DNA of 64,000 nt from Streptomyces hyaluromycini (GCF_002217755.1 NZ_BCFL01000025.1:179356-243355), one strand, 5' to 3'; counted from the stretch's first letter, positions 35,622-43,732 are shown. Made by a program: numbers and translations. The notes: a model not told the origin generated them from the letters alone.

Positions 35622-36526
35622 TGGCACTCACCGAGGAGCGCACGAGGACCCACCCCGTCCGCCGCATCAACAAGCCCGATCCGGCGGCCCGTTCCCGGGG
35701 CGGCCAGCGGTTCCTCCTCGTCGGCCTGGCGCTGGCGAGCGCGTACAGCCTCTTCCCGGTCTGGTGGCTGATCGTCGCCGCGACGAAGGACCGCACCGCC
35801 CTCTACCAGAGCAACGGCCTCTGGTTCTCCGGCTGGCACCTCTGGACCAACCTGCACCAGCTGTTCACCTACGAGAACGGCATCTTCCTCCGCTGGACCG
35901 CCAACTCCTTCCTCTACGCCGGAGTCGGCTCCCTCGGCGGCACCCTGATCGCCCTCGCCACCGGCTACGGCCTCGCCCGCTTCCAGTTCCCGGGCCGCAA
36001 CCTGGTCTTCGCCTGCGTCGTCGGCTCCTTCCTGGTCCCGATCGCCCTGCTCACCCTCCCCCTCTATCTCCTCTTCTCGAAGATCGGCCTGGTGGACACC
36101 CCCTGGGCGATGCTGATCCCCTGCCTGATCAACCCGTTCAGCGTCTACCTGGCGAAGGTCTACACCGAGGCCGCCATCCCCTACGAACTCCTCGAAGCCG
36201 CCCGTATCGACGGCGCGGGCGAACTGCGCATCTTCTTCTCCATCGTCCTGCGCATGATGACCACCGGCGGCGCCACGGTCTTCCTGCTGGCCTTCGTCAA
36301 CACCTGGAACGCCTTCTTCCTCCCGCTCACCGTGCTCCGCGGCGAGCAGAACTGGACCCTCAACCTGGGGCTGTACAACTGGTCCGGCAAACGCCTGGAA
36401 TCCGGCGTCGACCTGACCGGTCTGGTCCTCACCGGCGCCCTGCTCTCCATCGTCCCGATGGCCGTCATGATGATCGCGATGCGCCGCTACTGGCGCTCCG
36501 GAGTCACCCTGGGAGCCCTCAAGTGA
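35621..36526 (+). CDS. CUT1 sugar ABC transporter permease (MalG type), system 2
   Basis: 301 residues, six membrane segments, EAA loop PYELLEAARIDGAGELRIFFSI. Starts at the ATG fused to the previous stop and ends overlapping the GH43 start (GTGA). No ATPase gene accompanies either system; a shared MsiK-type ATPase encoded elsewhere is expected from what is known in Streptomyces. Confidence 0.9.
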   Translation: MALTEERTRTHPVRRINKPDPAARSRGGQRFLLVGLALASAYSLFPVWWLIVAATKDRTALYQSNGLWFSGWHLWTNLHQLFTYENGIFLRWTANSFLYAGVGSLGGTLIALATGYGLARFQFPGRNLVFACVVGSFLVPIALLTLPLYLLFSKIGLVDTPWAMLIPCLINPFSVYLAKVYTEAAIPYELLEAARIDGAGELRIFFSIVLRMMTTGGATVFLLAFVNTWNAFFLPLTVLRGEQNWTLNLGLYNWSGKRLESGVDLTGLVLTGALLSIVPMAVMMIAMRRYWRSGVTLGALK

Positions 36527-38163
36527 CCGAGCTCCGCAACCCGGTGATCCGCGGCTTCGCCCCCGACCCCTCGCTGGTCCGCGCCGGCGACTGGTACTAC
36601 CTCGCCAACAGCTCCTTCGAGTGGTTCCCGACGATCCCGATCCACCGCTCCCGCGACCTGGCCCACTGGGAGTACGCGGGCCACGTCGAGGGCGCGGCCC
36701 CGGGCGGCTCCCTGGCCGGCGTACCCGACTCGGGCGGCATCTGGGCCCCGTCCCTGAGCTGGGACGGCGAGCGCTTCTGGGTGGTCTACTCGATCGTCCG
36801 CTCGGTCGGCACCCCGTACTTCGACGCGGACACCTACGTCAGTACGGCCGCGGAGGTGTCCGGCCCCTGGAGTCCCCCGCGCCGCATCCCGAGCCACGGC
36901 TTCGACCCTGCGCTCCACCACGAGAACGGCCGCCTCTGGCTCCTCAACCTCCAGAACGACCACCGCCCCGGCGGCAGGCGCTTCGCCGGCATCGTCGCCA
37001 CGGAACTGGACCGGGAGACGCTCACCCCCGTCGGAACCACCCATCTCCTCCTCCAGCAGGACCGGTTGATCGAGGGCCCCAAGCTGCTGAAGCGGAACGG
37101 CTGGTACGTCCTGGTCCTGGCGGAGGGCGGCACGGGCTTCGAACACGGGGTACGGGTGGCCCGCAGCCGCAACCTCACCGGCCCGTACGAACTCGACGAA
37201 CGCCCCCTGCTGACGACGAGGGACGCCCCGGAGTGGCCGTTGCAGAAGGCGGGACACGCGGAGTTGGTGGAGACACCGGAGGGCGAGTGGTTCCTGAGCC
37301 ACCTGACGGCCCGCCCTCTGAAGACGTCGAAGGGCCTACGGTGCCCACTGGGCCGCGAGACGGCGATCCAGGCGGTGACGTGGGACGCAGAGGACTGGCC
37401 GAGACTCCGGCACGGGGACACCCGTCCGGCGCTCACGATGGAGACACCCGAACTGGAGCGCCCCGTAAGGGGCGCGGGGCTGCATTCGATATGCGGCTAC
37501 CGCCGCGTGGGCGCGCCAAGCCCCCACCGGCCCGCAGACAACAGCGCACCCCCCTACTACACCCTCCGCTCCCCAGCCGCCCCCTCCTGGATAGACCCCA
37601 CCACCCGCCCCGGCTGGCTACGCCTCCGCGGCCACCACGGCCCCGACTCCCTCTGGTCCCACCACCTCCTGGCCCGCCGCATCACCGAACACCACACCGA
37701 GGCCCAGGTAACCCTCCAGGCAACCCCGTCCACCTTCACCCAGTCGGCCGGCCTGCTCCTCTGGTACAACACCTCGGCCTACTACGCCCTGGACCTCACC
37801 TGGGCAGAGCCGGAGGGCGAAGCACAGCACGGCCAGCAGTGGCAGAACACGGGCCGGACCGTGCTCGTACTGACCACCCGCGACGAGAACGAGACCCGCC
37901 GCGCAGCCGTACGGGAAGTCGACGCGAACGCCCCCCTCACCCTCGGCGTCACAGTCCACCGCACCGAAGCCCGGTTCTGGCACCTCAGCGAAGACACCCG
38001 CTCCCCCGTCGGCCCGCCCCTCGACTTCACCCGCCTCTCCGACGACCACGGCAGCCGCCTCCGCTTCACCGGAGCAATGGCCGCGATCCACTCCGTAGAC
38101 CTCGTCGACGCCTCCTTCACCGCCGACTTCACCGATTTCCGGGTCGTCTGCACCCCCGCATAG
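36523..38163 (+). CDS. Cytoplasmic GH43 glycosidase (xylosidase/arabinofuranosidase-like)
   Basis: 546 residues, no signal peptide. N-terminal five-blade propeller with the GH43 residues Asp15 (APDPSLV), Asp128 (SHGFDPALHH) and Glu184 (LIEGPK). A C-terminal beta-sandwich of about 200 residues (from TLRSPAAPSW) is of the type found in GH43_11-like beta-xylosidases. Between them, residues about 312-339 are translated from a dispersed DNA repeat. GTG at 36523 overlaps the permease stop. It probably hydrolyses the oligosaccharide imported by system 2; GH43 activities vary, so the sugar is not certain. Confidence 0.88.
   Translation: MTELRNPVIRGFAPDPSLVRAGDWYYLANSSFEWFPTIPIHRSRDLAHWEYAGHVEGAAPGGSLAGVPDSGGIWAPSLSWDGERFWVVYSIVRSVGTPYFDADTYVSTAAEVSGPWSPPRRIPSHGFDPALHHENGRLWLLNLQNDHRPGGRRFAGIVATELDRETLTPVGTTHLLLQQDRLIEGPKLLKRNGWYVLVLAEGGTGFEHGVRVARSRNLTGPYELDERPLLTTRDAPEWPLQKAGHAELVETPEGEWFLSHLTARPLKTSKGLRCPLGRETAIQAVTWDAEDWPRLRHGDTRPALTMETPELERPVRGAGLHSICGYRRVGAPSPHRPADNSAPPYYTLRSPAAPSWIDPTTRPGWLRLRGHHGPDSLWSHHLLARRITEHHTEAQVTLQATPSTFTQSAGLLLWYNTSAYYALDLTWAEPEGEAQHGQQWQNTGRTVLVLTTRDENETRRAAVREVDANAPLTLGVTVHRTEARFWHLSEDTRSPVGPPLDFTRLSDDHGSRLRFTGAMAAIHSVDLVDASFTADFTDFRVVCTPA
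37458..37537 (+). repeat. Dispersed hairpin repeat, copy C, inside the GH43 gene
   Basis: GCGCCCC-gtaa-GGGGCGC at 37458-37475, then GGGGCTGCATTCGATATGCG, GGGCGCGCCAAGCCCCCACC and CCCGCAG. It aligns over its whole length with copy B. The insertion keeps the reading frame and falls at the boundary of the catalytic and C-terminal domains. Confidence 0.75.
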
Positions 38164-38227
38164 CCCCGGCCTCCCTGTTCGAAGTTTCGAAAGTCCGACC
38201 CCCGCCGATCCCGTGAATTCCCAGGTC

Positions 38228-38256
38228 TTCACGCCGAGTTGACGCGCACCTATCTT
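38228..38256 (+). promoter_or_regulatory. Probable promoter of the LacI-2 gene
   Basis: TTCACG (38228-38233), 17-base spacer, TATCTT (38251-38256). Transcription would start near 38263, within the AAGCGCTT palindrome. Confidence 0.5.
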
Positions 38257-38271
38257 AGGAAGCGCTTACTG
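38257..38271. promoter_or_regulatory. AAGCGCTT operator at the LacI-2 promoter
   Basis: AGGAAGCGCTTACTG, with the exact 8-base palindrome at 38260-38267 over the predicted start of transcription. Same word as at 10204-10211. Suggests autorepression by LacI-2. Confidence 0.55.
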
Positions 38272-38362
38272 CACGGCTTGCACACAGACCGCGGAAGCAG
38301 CGTTGGTCGCAACTTTCGTTACTTTCGTTGGCCCAAGGGCGGGCCGGAGAGGCGGGTTCCCC

Positions 38363-39427
38363 ATGGTCCGTGCCGGAGGTACGAGCGTGGCGGCGGCCGG
38401 TCCGACGCTGGCGGTGGTGGCCCGCGAGGCGGGCGTCTCCGTGCCGACCGCGTCGAAAGTGGTGAACGGCAGGGACGATGTGGCCCCCGAGACCCGGCGC
38501 CGGGTCACCGAGGCCCTGGAACGCCTCGGCTACGTCCGCAGACCGCGGTTCGACGCGACGAAGGCCCCCGCCCTGATCGATCTGGTCGTGCAGGCGCTGG
38601 ACAGCTCGTGGTCGGGTGCGGTGCTGCACGGGGTGGAGGAGGCGGCGTACGAGGCGGGTCTCGAGATCGTGGTGTCGGCGGGGCCGGCCCGGACCCGGGC
38701 CGGCCGCCCGGAGCGCGGCTGGCTGGACAAGCTCACCGCACGCGGCTCCTCCGGGGTGCTGTTCAACCTGGCCGAGGTGACCCAGGCGCAGTACGCCTGG
38801 CTGGGCCACCACCGCATCCCGTACGTCCTGATCGACCCGGTCCATGAGCCCCCGGCGGGCGTGGTCTCCGTCGGGGCGGCCAACTGGCAGGGCGGGGTCA
38901 CCGCGGCCGAGCACCTGATCGCCCTCGGCCATGAGCGGATCGCGGTGATCGCCGGCAACCGGCGCCGGATGTGCAGCGGCGCCCGGGTGGCCGGCTACCG
39001 CTCGGCGCTCGCCTCGGCGGGGCTGCGCCATCGGGGCGAGTACATCCGGCACGCGGGCTTCGACGAGGACACGGCCCGGCACCGTATGCACGAACTGCTC
39101 GACCTGCCGGAGCCGCCGACCGCCGTGTTCGTCTGCTCCGACCGGATGGCGCTCGGGGTGTACGCGGCGCTGGCCGAACGCGGGCTGCGGGTGCCGGCGG
39201 ACATCAGTGTGGTCGGCTTCGACGATCTGCCCGAGGCGCGCTGGGGGACCCCGGCGCTGACCACGGTCCGCCAGCCCCTGTCGGAGATGGCGGCGACGGC
39301 GCTGCGGCTGCTGGTACGGCTGATGCACGGGGACCGCCCGGAGGGCACCCGGACGGAACTGTCGACCAGGCTGGTGGTGCGGGCCAGTACGGCGGCCCCG
39401 CCTGCCCGTTCGGCCGTACGAGGGTGA
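38363..39427 (+). CDS. LacI family transcriptional regulator (LacI-2)
   Basis: 354 residues. Helix-turn-helix at about 16-40 (LAVVAREAGVSVPTASKVVNGR), then a periplasmic-type sugar-binding domain (GVVSVGAANWQGGVTAAEHLIALGHERIAVI; VFVCSDRMALGVYAALAERG). ATG at 38363 follows GAGAGGCGGG; an earlier start at 38303 is possible but lacks a ribosome site. It lies 200 bases after the GH43 gene. The AAGCGCTT site at its promoter is repeated before the 9-14 kb cell-wall genes, which are its likely targets besides itself. Confidence 0.9.
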   Translation: MVRAGGTSVAAAGPTLAVVAREAGVSVPTASKVVNGRDDVAPETRRRVTEALERLGYVRRPRFDATKAPALIDLVVQALDSSWSGAVLHGVEEAAYEAGLEIVVSAGPARTRAGRPERGWLDKLTARGSSGVLFNLAEVTQAQYAWLGHHRIPYVLIDPVHEPPAGVVSVGAANWQGGVTAAEHLIALGHERIAVIAGNRRRMCSGARVAGYRSALASAGLRHRGEYIRHAGFDEDTARHRMHELLDLPEPPTAVFVCSDRMALGVYAALAERGLRVPADISVVGFDDLPEARWGTPALTTVRQPLSEMAATALRLLVRLMHGDRPEGTRTELSTRLVVRASTAAPPARSAVRG

Positions 39428-39457
39428 CCGCGCCCTCGCCAAGATCGTTTCCAGGGC

Positions 39458-39664
39458 ATGAATCCCACCCTGCGCACCGCGGCGGCCTGTGCCCTGGCCG
39501 TGGCCGCCGTGACCACGGCCCTGGGCACCGCCCGGGCCACGCCCCTGACCCTCGCCCCGGCCCGGCCCCACACCGCGGTGGCCGTCCCGGCGGCCGACGA
39601 ACACGACCCGAAGGAGGACGTGGAACTGGACGAGAACGGCCGCCCGGACCTGAACGAGGACTGA
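39458..39664 (+). CDS. Small secreted acidic peptide
   Basis: 68 residues: signal peptide to about residue 28 (TARA), then a short mature chain ending in an Asp/Glu-rich tail (EDVELDENGRPDLNED). No Cys and no recognised family. ATG at 39458 has AGGG nearby as a ribosome site. It faces another small secreted peptide gene across a double hairpin. Codon use looks genuine; function unknown. Confidence 0.6.
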   Translation: MNPTLRTAAACALAVAAVTTALGTARATPLTLAPARPHTAVAVPAADEHDPKEDVELDENGRPDLNED

Positions 39665-39670
39665 GGCAAA

Positions 39671-39727
39671 GCGCCCCGCCAGGGGCGCCAGGAGCTGCGG
39701 GTCCAGCCACAACGGACCCGCAGCTCC
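39671..39727. terminator. Double terminator hairpin (dispersed repeat copy F)
   Basis: Two hairpins: GCGCCCC-gcca-GGGGCGC (39671-39688) and a perfect 14-base stem (39691-39704 with 39714-39727, loop of nine). It lies between two convergent small genes. The sequence, including CCAGCCACAACGGACCCGCAG-like tail, belongs to the dispersed repeat family. Confidence 0.8.
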
Positions 39728-39742
39728 CCACCGTCCGGTCTC

Positions 39743-39988
39743 TCAGTCGTCGTCGCCCTGACGCGGCTCCCCGAGCAGCGCCTGGATCGCGTCCACGGCG
39801 CTGCCGTCGTGGTCACTGCCGGCCGTGCCTCTGCCTGCCTGGATGTTCGCCGTGCGGTCCACCTCCAGGATGGAGTCCGCGTTGGAGTTGTCCAGCACGG
39901 TGATCAGGCTGTCGGCCGCGTGCGCGGGGGCCACGGCCGCGCCGAGCAGCGCCGCGGTGAGGGCCGCGGCGGTCCGCAGCCGCGTCAC
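39743..39988 (-). CDS. Small secreted peptide coupled to the PEP-mutase-family gene
   Basis: 81 residues; signal peptide to about residue 25 (PAHA), mature part acidic (LITVLDNSNADSILEVD; tail RQGDDD). GTG at 39988 overlaps the stop of the upstream enzyme gene (GTGA), so it is translationally coupled to a cytoplasmic enzyme, an odd pairing. No recognised family; no Cys. Confidence 0.6.
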   Translation of the reverse strand: MTRLRTAAALTAALLGAAVAPAHAADSLITVLDNSNADSILEVDRTANIQAGRGTAGSDHDGSAVDAIQALLGEPRQGDDD

Positions 39989-40851
39989 ACGCCCACGCCC
40001 TCGGGCTCGTCGAGCCGTTCCCGGGCGATGTTGCGCTCCAGCAGGGTGGTGGACGCCTTGACGCCCACGCCACTGGTCGCGTCGACGGACGGCAGCCGGC
40101 CGTCCGCGGACTTCAGCTCGCTCAGCGCCGAGTCCATCGCCTCGTGCGCGGCGAAGAGACAGGGCGTGGAGTAGATCGCGACGTCGACGCCGAGGTCGTC
40201 CAGCTCGGTGAGCGAGAGCCGGGGCGACTTGCCGCCGGCGATCTGGTTGAAGAGCAGCGGTTTGTCGCCGACGACCTTGCGGATCCGGCGGATCCACTCC
40301 TCGCTGCGCACCCCGTCGACCAGGATCACGTCGGCGTCGGTGGCGGCGAGCCGCTCCGCGCGGTGCAGGATGTCGTGCTCGTCGGTGGCGTCCGTGCGGG
40401 CCACGACGACCAGGTCCTGGCGGGTCTCCAGGACCTTCTCCAGCTTGTCCAGGTACTCCTCCAGGGGCAGCACCTGCTTGCCGTCGGCGTGCCCGCAGCG
40501 GCGGGGCCGCTTCTGGTCCTCCAGGATCACCCCGGAGGCACCGATCCGCTCCAGTCCCTCCACGACGTGGCAGGCGACCTCGGGATCGACGTACCCGTCG
40601 TCGATGTCGACGAGGAGATGGTGGTGCGGGAACGCGCCCCGCAGCCGCTGGACGAACGCCACCATGTCGGGCCAGGCGATGAACCCGATGTCCGGCAGGC
40701 CGTAGTACGAGGCGGCGAAGCCGAAGCCCGATACGAACATCCCGTCGTAGTGTTTGGCCGCGATCGACGCCGAGTACATGTCGTAGACGCCGATCAGCGG
40801 GGTGGTCCCCGGCCCGGCGATCTGCTCGCGCAGCTTCTTTCCGTAAGTCAA
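39985..40851 (-). CDS. Isocitrate lyase/PEP mutase family enzyme
   Basis: 288 residues, TIM-barrel of the PEP mutase/isocitrate lyase superfamily. DIDDGY (82-87) binds the metal; EDQKRPRRCGH (111-121) is the lyase-type active-site loop with Cys119, rather than the EDKxxxKxNS loop of true PEP mutase. A methylisocitrate- or dimethylmalate-lyase-type C-C cleavage, or a CPEP mutase-like reaction, is therefore more likely than phosphonate synthesis. TTG at 40851 is chosen because AGGAGGAG precedes it; no ATG is near. Confidence 0.85.
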   Translation of the reverse strand: MTYGKKLREQIAGPGTTPLIGVYDMYSASIAAKHYDGMFVSGFGFAASYYGLPDIGFIAWPDMVAFVQRLRGAFPHHHLLVDIDDGYVDPEVACHVVEGLERIGASGVILEDQKRPRRCGHADGKQVLPLEEYLDKLEKVLETRQDLVVVARTDATDEHDILHRAERLAATDADVILVDGVRSEEWIRRIRKVVGDKPLLFNQIAGGKSPRLSLTELDDLGVDVAIYSTPCLFAAHEAMDSALSELKSADGRLPSVDATSGVGVKASTTLLERNIARERLDEPEGVGV

Positions 40852-41011
40852 GGTCCGGCTCCTCCTGTGGGTGGGTGGCGCGGCGACACGACAGGCCTCC
40901 GCGTCTCGACAGCCCTTTGCCAAGACAAGAGCATCTCTAGATACGCACGTGACTATCTCCGTGCGCGACCTTTACTCACCCCAATGGCGGATCCGGTTCA
41001 CCGGAGAAACG

Positions 41012-41662
41012 TCACTGGACCAGCCGTGCGGCCCAGGCCACACCCCCGTGGAGGTGGGCCAGGAAGCCGGAATCCCGGTACGCCTCCCGGGCGTGACCCA
41101 GGGCGGTGTAGAACACCCGTCCGGCCCCCTGCTCCCGGCACCAGGCCAGCGGATGGTCGTCCCCCATCCCGCCCCCGTCGTACGACGTCTCGTCGGCGCG
41201 CAGCAGGACCCGGACCCGGCCGCGCGGGTTGTCGCGGAAGTCGTACCACTCGTCGGTGAAGTCCCAGGCGGCGGGCAGGTGCCGGGTCGCGGGGTGGTCG
41301 TGGTCCTCGACCAGCGCCCGGCCGGGCTGGTACTCCGGGTGGCGGTCGAAGCGGGCGCCGAGGAGTCCGCCGTAGTACGGCCAGTCGTACTCGGTGCAGG
41401 CCGCCGCGTGCACGCCGGCGAAGCCGCCGCCCGCCTCGACGTAGGCGGCGAGCCGCGCGCGTCCTGCCGGGGTCAGGATCTCCCCGCTGGTGGAGAGGAA
41501 GACGACGGCCGCGTACCCGTCCAGGGGCTGTTCGAGGGCGGCCGGGTCCTCGGTGGCGTCGACGTCGACATCGGTGAACTCCCGTACGGCGGAGACGGCG
41601 TCGGGGATGGAGTCGTGGCGGTAGCCGGTGGTACGGGTGTGGACCAGCAGTCGAGGGGCCAT
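41012..41662 (-). CDS. ThuA domain-containing protein
   Basis: 216 residues with the ThuA/trehalose-utilisation class I glutamine-amidotransferase-like fold: LLVHTRTTGYRHDSIPDAV at the N-terminus, FLSTSGEILTPAGRARLAAYVEAGGGFAGVHAA, and TALGHAREAY. The nucleophilic Cys of amidotransferases is absent, as usual for ThuA. Members occur in sugar catabolism loci. ATG at 41662. It is the last gene before the PEP-mutase-family gene, in the same direction, with a 160-base gap. Confidence 0.85.
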   Translation of the reverse strand: MAPRLLVHTRTTGYRHDSIPDAVSAVREFTDVDVDATEDPAALEQPLDGYAAVVFLSTSGEILTPAGRARLAAYVEAGGGFAGVHAAACTEYDWPYYGGLLGARFDRHPEYQPGRALVEDHDHPATRHLPAAWDFTDEWYDFRDNPRGRVRVLLRADETSYDGGGMGDDHPLAWCREQGAGRVFYTALGHAREAYRDSGFLAHLHGGVAWAARLVQ

Positions 41663-41693
41663 GCCCGCATGATCGCCCACGACCGGGGCCGGC

Positions 41694-42242
41694 TCAAAGG
41701 CCCGGCGTCGGCACGCTGTTGTCGGGCGCCCCGCCGTCGCTCGGCAGGTCGCCGCGCTGCACGGGCTGGTCGTCGGTGAAGGCCGGGTCGGGGGTGGGCA
41801 GCAGGGTGTCGAGTTCGGCGGCGGTGGGACGGTGGACGGCGCGCAGCGCCTTGCCCAGCACGGCGCCGGTAACGCCGCCCTCGCCCTCCAGCCACACCAC
41901 GCAGCCCTTCTCCGACACCTCGTACTTGTGCTGCCCGGCGTAGCGCAGGTGGTCGGTGTAGAGGTGGATGACGGCGCCGGCCTTGTCCGCGTACGAGGCG
42001 GAGAAGCCGTCGTCGCCCTGTACGCCGACGGACTGCTGGGCGAGGGTGAACCCCGGCGCGTCGGTGACGTAGACCATCTCCGGGGCGATCCCCAACGCCT
42101 TTGCCTTGGAGGCCAGTTCGGCCGGGTCGGCGGGGGCACCGGAAGCTCCGGAGGCTCCGGGGTCCGCCTTCTCGGTGCCGCATCCGGTGAGCAGGGCGGC
42201 GGCGAGGAGCAGGGGCGGCAGGACGCGCACGGCACGGATCAT
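41694..42242 (-). CDS. Putative lipoprotein
   Basis: 182 residues; signal with lipobox LLTGC (Cys21), then an Ala/Gly/Ser linker and a domain of about 140 residues with no recognised family. ATG at 42242 begins the signal (MIRAVRVLPPLLLAAALLTG); the upstream extension to 42305 is rejected. Located at the outer membrane face by the lipid anchor. It lies 31 bases before the ThuA gene in the same direction. Confidence 0.75.
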   Translation of the reverse strand: MIRAVRVLPPLLLAAALLTGCGTEKADPGASGASGAPADPAELASKAKALGIAPEMVYVTDAPGFTLAQQSVGVQGDDGFSASYADKAGAVIHLYTDHLRYAGQHKYEVSEKGCVVWLEGEGGVTGAVLGKALRAVHRPTAAELDTLLPTPDPAFTDDQPVQRGDLPSDGGAPDNSVPTPGL

Positions 42243-42340
42243 GCGCTCATCGTGCCGCACAGGCGTTCCACAGGGGACCGGTTTTTTTCTCGCTCCCGGA
42301 GCCACCGGTACCGCACCGGGAGCGGGTAGCCTCGGCCGGG

Positions 42341-42508
42341 ATGGACACCATTCCCCCGTTCCTCGACCACCTGGTGCTGGCGACGCCCGACCTAGCGGAG
42401 CTCCGCCCCCTGCTGGCGGCCCTGGGCACGGAGCTGACCCTCTCCGCGGGGCCGGTGTCGCTGTCCTTCATCGTCGGCACCCCGCACGGCCCGGTGACCT
42501 TCGGCTGA
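42341..42508 (+). pseudogene. VOC (Glyoxalase_3-like) gene remnant with internal deletion
   Basis: A 55-codon open frame. Its first 20 residues (LDHLVLATPDLA) match the start and its last 35 (LRPLLAALGTELTL, then TPHGPVTF) match the end of a VOC family of about 200 residues that I know from actinobacteria. The middle, roughly 450 bases, is missing and the junction is in frame near DLAELR. The remnant keeps its start and stop but cannot fold as a VOC domain. It precedes an intact, different VOC gene. Confidence 0.6.
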
Positions 42509-42563
42509 GCCCGGTGTCCGATTCCTTCAAGACCGGCGTCCGCCCCCCGTCTACCGTGACGGC

Positions 42564-42962
42564 ATGACTCCACGATTCGCCGTGATCGGTCTCGTCACCT
42601 CCGACCTGGCCGCGTCCCTCGCCTTCTACCGCCGTCTCGGCCTGGCCTTCCCGCCCGGCGCCGAGGAACAGCCGCACGTCGAGGCCGAGTTGCCCGGCGG
42701 GCTCACCCTCGCCCTGGACACGGAGGAGACGATCCGCTCCTTCCACCCGGCCTGGCACCCGCCGGCCGGCGGCGGCCGGGTGGCCCTCGCCTTCCGCTGC
42801 GACTCGCCCGCCGGGGTCGACGCGCTCTACGACGACCTGGTCGGCGCCGGCTACCACGGCGAACTCAAGCCGTGGGACGCGTTCTGGGGCCAGCGGTACG
42901 CCACGGTGCACGACCCCGACGGCAACGGCGTCGACCTGTTCGCCCCGCTACCCGCCGAGTAG
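42564..42962 (+). CDS. VOC family protein
   Basis: 132 residues with the paired beta-alpha-beta-beta-beta modules of the vicinal oxygen chelate fold: FAVIGLVTSDLAASLAFYRRLG at the start and ATVHDPDGNGVDLFAPL at the end, carrying the usual metal-ligand position near the C-terminal Glu/Asp. Functions in the family range from glyoxalase to antibiotic binding; not decidable here. It overlaps the convergent AraC gene by 15 bases. Confidence 0.88.
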   Translation: MTPRFAVIGLVTSDLAASLAFYRRLGLAFPPGAEEQPHVEAELPGGLTLALDTEETIRSFHPAWHPPAGGGRVALAFRCDSPAGVDALYDDLVGAGYHGELKPWDAFWGQRYATVHDPDGNGVDLFAPLPAE

Positions 42963-43622
42963 CCCGGTCAGCGGCAGCCCCGCCAGCTCCCGTACGTCCC
43001 GGGCCAGATGGGGCTGATCCGCGTACCCCGCCCGGACGGCCGTCTCCGCGAGCGGCACCCCGGCCCGGGCGAGCGCGAGCGCCCGCTGCATCCGGAGCAC
43101 CCGGGCCAGCGTCTTGGGCCCGTAGCCGAAGGCGGCACGACTGCGCCGGTGCAGTTGGCGGGCACCGACGCCGAGTTCGTCGGCGACGGCTGCGACGGGG
43201 CGCCCCGCGCCCAGGGCTTCGACCAGCCGTCGCAGCGACGGGTCGGAGGGCAGCGCCCGTTCCAGGGCGATCTCCTCCAGCGCGCCGGCCGGATCGCCCG
43301 CACCCGCGACCCGGTCCCGCAGCCGCCGCACGTCGGCGACCGGCCACAGGTCGCTCAGCTCGACGCGCTGGTCAAGCAGCGCGTACGCCGGCACGCCGAG
43401 GACGCCGGGCGCGGTACCGGGACAGAAACGAAGGCCCACCCACGCACCCTGGGCACCCTCGGACACGTAGGCACGCGTATCGGGCCCGGCCACCAGCAGC
43501 CGCCCGTCATGCCAGAGCAGATCCATACACCCGTCGGGCAGCACCCGCCCGGCGCCGCCCTCGTCGGTCCTGTTCACCCAGACAACCGCACCGGAGACCC
43601 GGGACGCCCGCTCCTTGTACAC
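42948..43622 (-). CDS. AraC family transcriptional regulator
   Basis: 224 residues; an N-terminal sensor domain with the DGCMDLLW motif of the DUF6597-type AraC group and a C-terminal double helix-turn-helix (AVADELGVGARQLHRRSRAAFGYGPKTLARVLR). I start at GTG 43622 because the upstream part of the frame (to 43703) is a translation of a dispersed repeat. It is convergent with the VOC gene, which it may regulate. Confidence 0.83.
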   Translation of the reverse strand: MYKERASRVSGAVVWVNRTDEGGAGRVLPDGCMDLLWHDGRLLVAGPDTRAYVSEGAQGAWVGLRFCPGTAPGVLGVPAYALLDQRVELSDLWPVADVRRLRDRVAGAGDPAGALEEIALERALPSDPSLRRLVEALGAGRPVAAVADELGVGARQLHRRSRAAFGYGPKTLARVLRMQRALALARAGVPLAETAVRAGYADQPHLARDVRELAGLPLTGLLGG

Positions 43623-43668
43623 AGCCGCCAGCGTAGACGCGCCCCGTCCGATGGCACCCCGTCCGTTC

Positions 43669-43732
43669 GCGCCCCGTAGGGGCGCGGGGAACTGCGCGAG
43701 CAACCACGACGCGCCCGCACCCCGCCGACAAC
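43669..43732 (+). repeat. Dispersed hairpin repeat, copy D
   Basis: GCGCCCC-gta-GGGGCGC (43669-43685), then GGGGAACTGCGCGAGCAACC and an ACGACG tail. It lies between the stop of the YihY gene and the start of the AraC gene, both on the minus strand, and probably terminates the former. Confidence 0.7.

Noticed and set aside
43622..43703. Longer AraC start at 43703
   Set aside because: The added residues (LAQFPAPLRGANGRG) are the translation of dispersed repeat copy D, not protein-like for AraC regulators.
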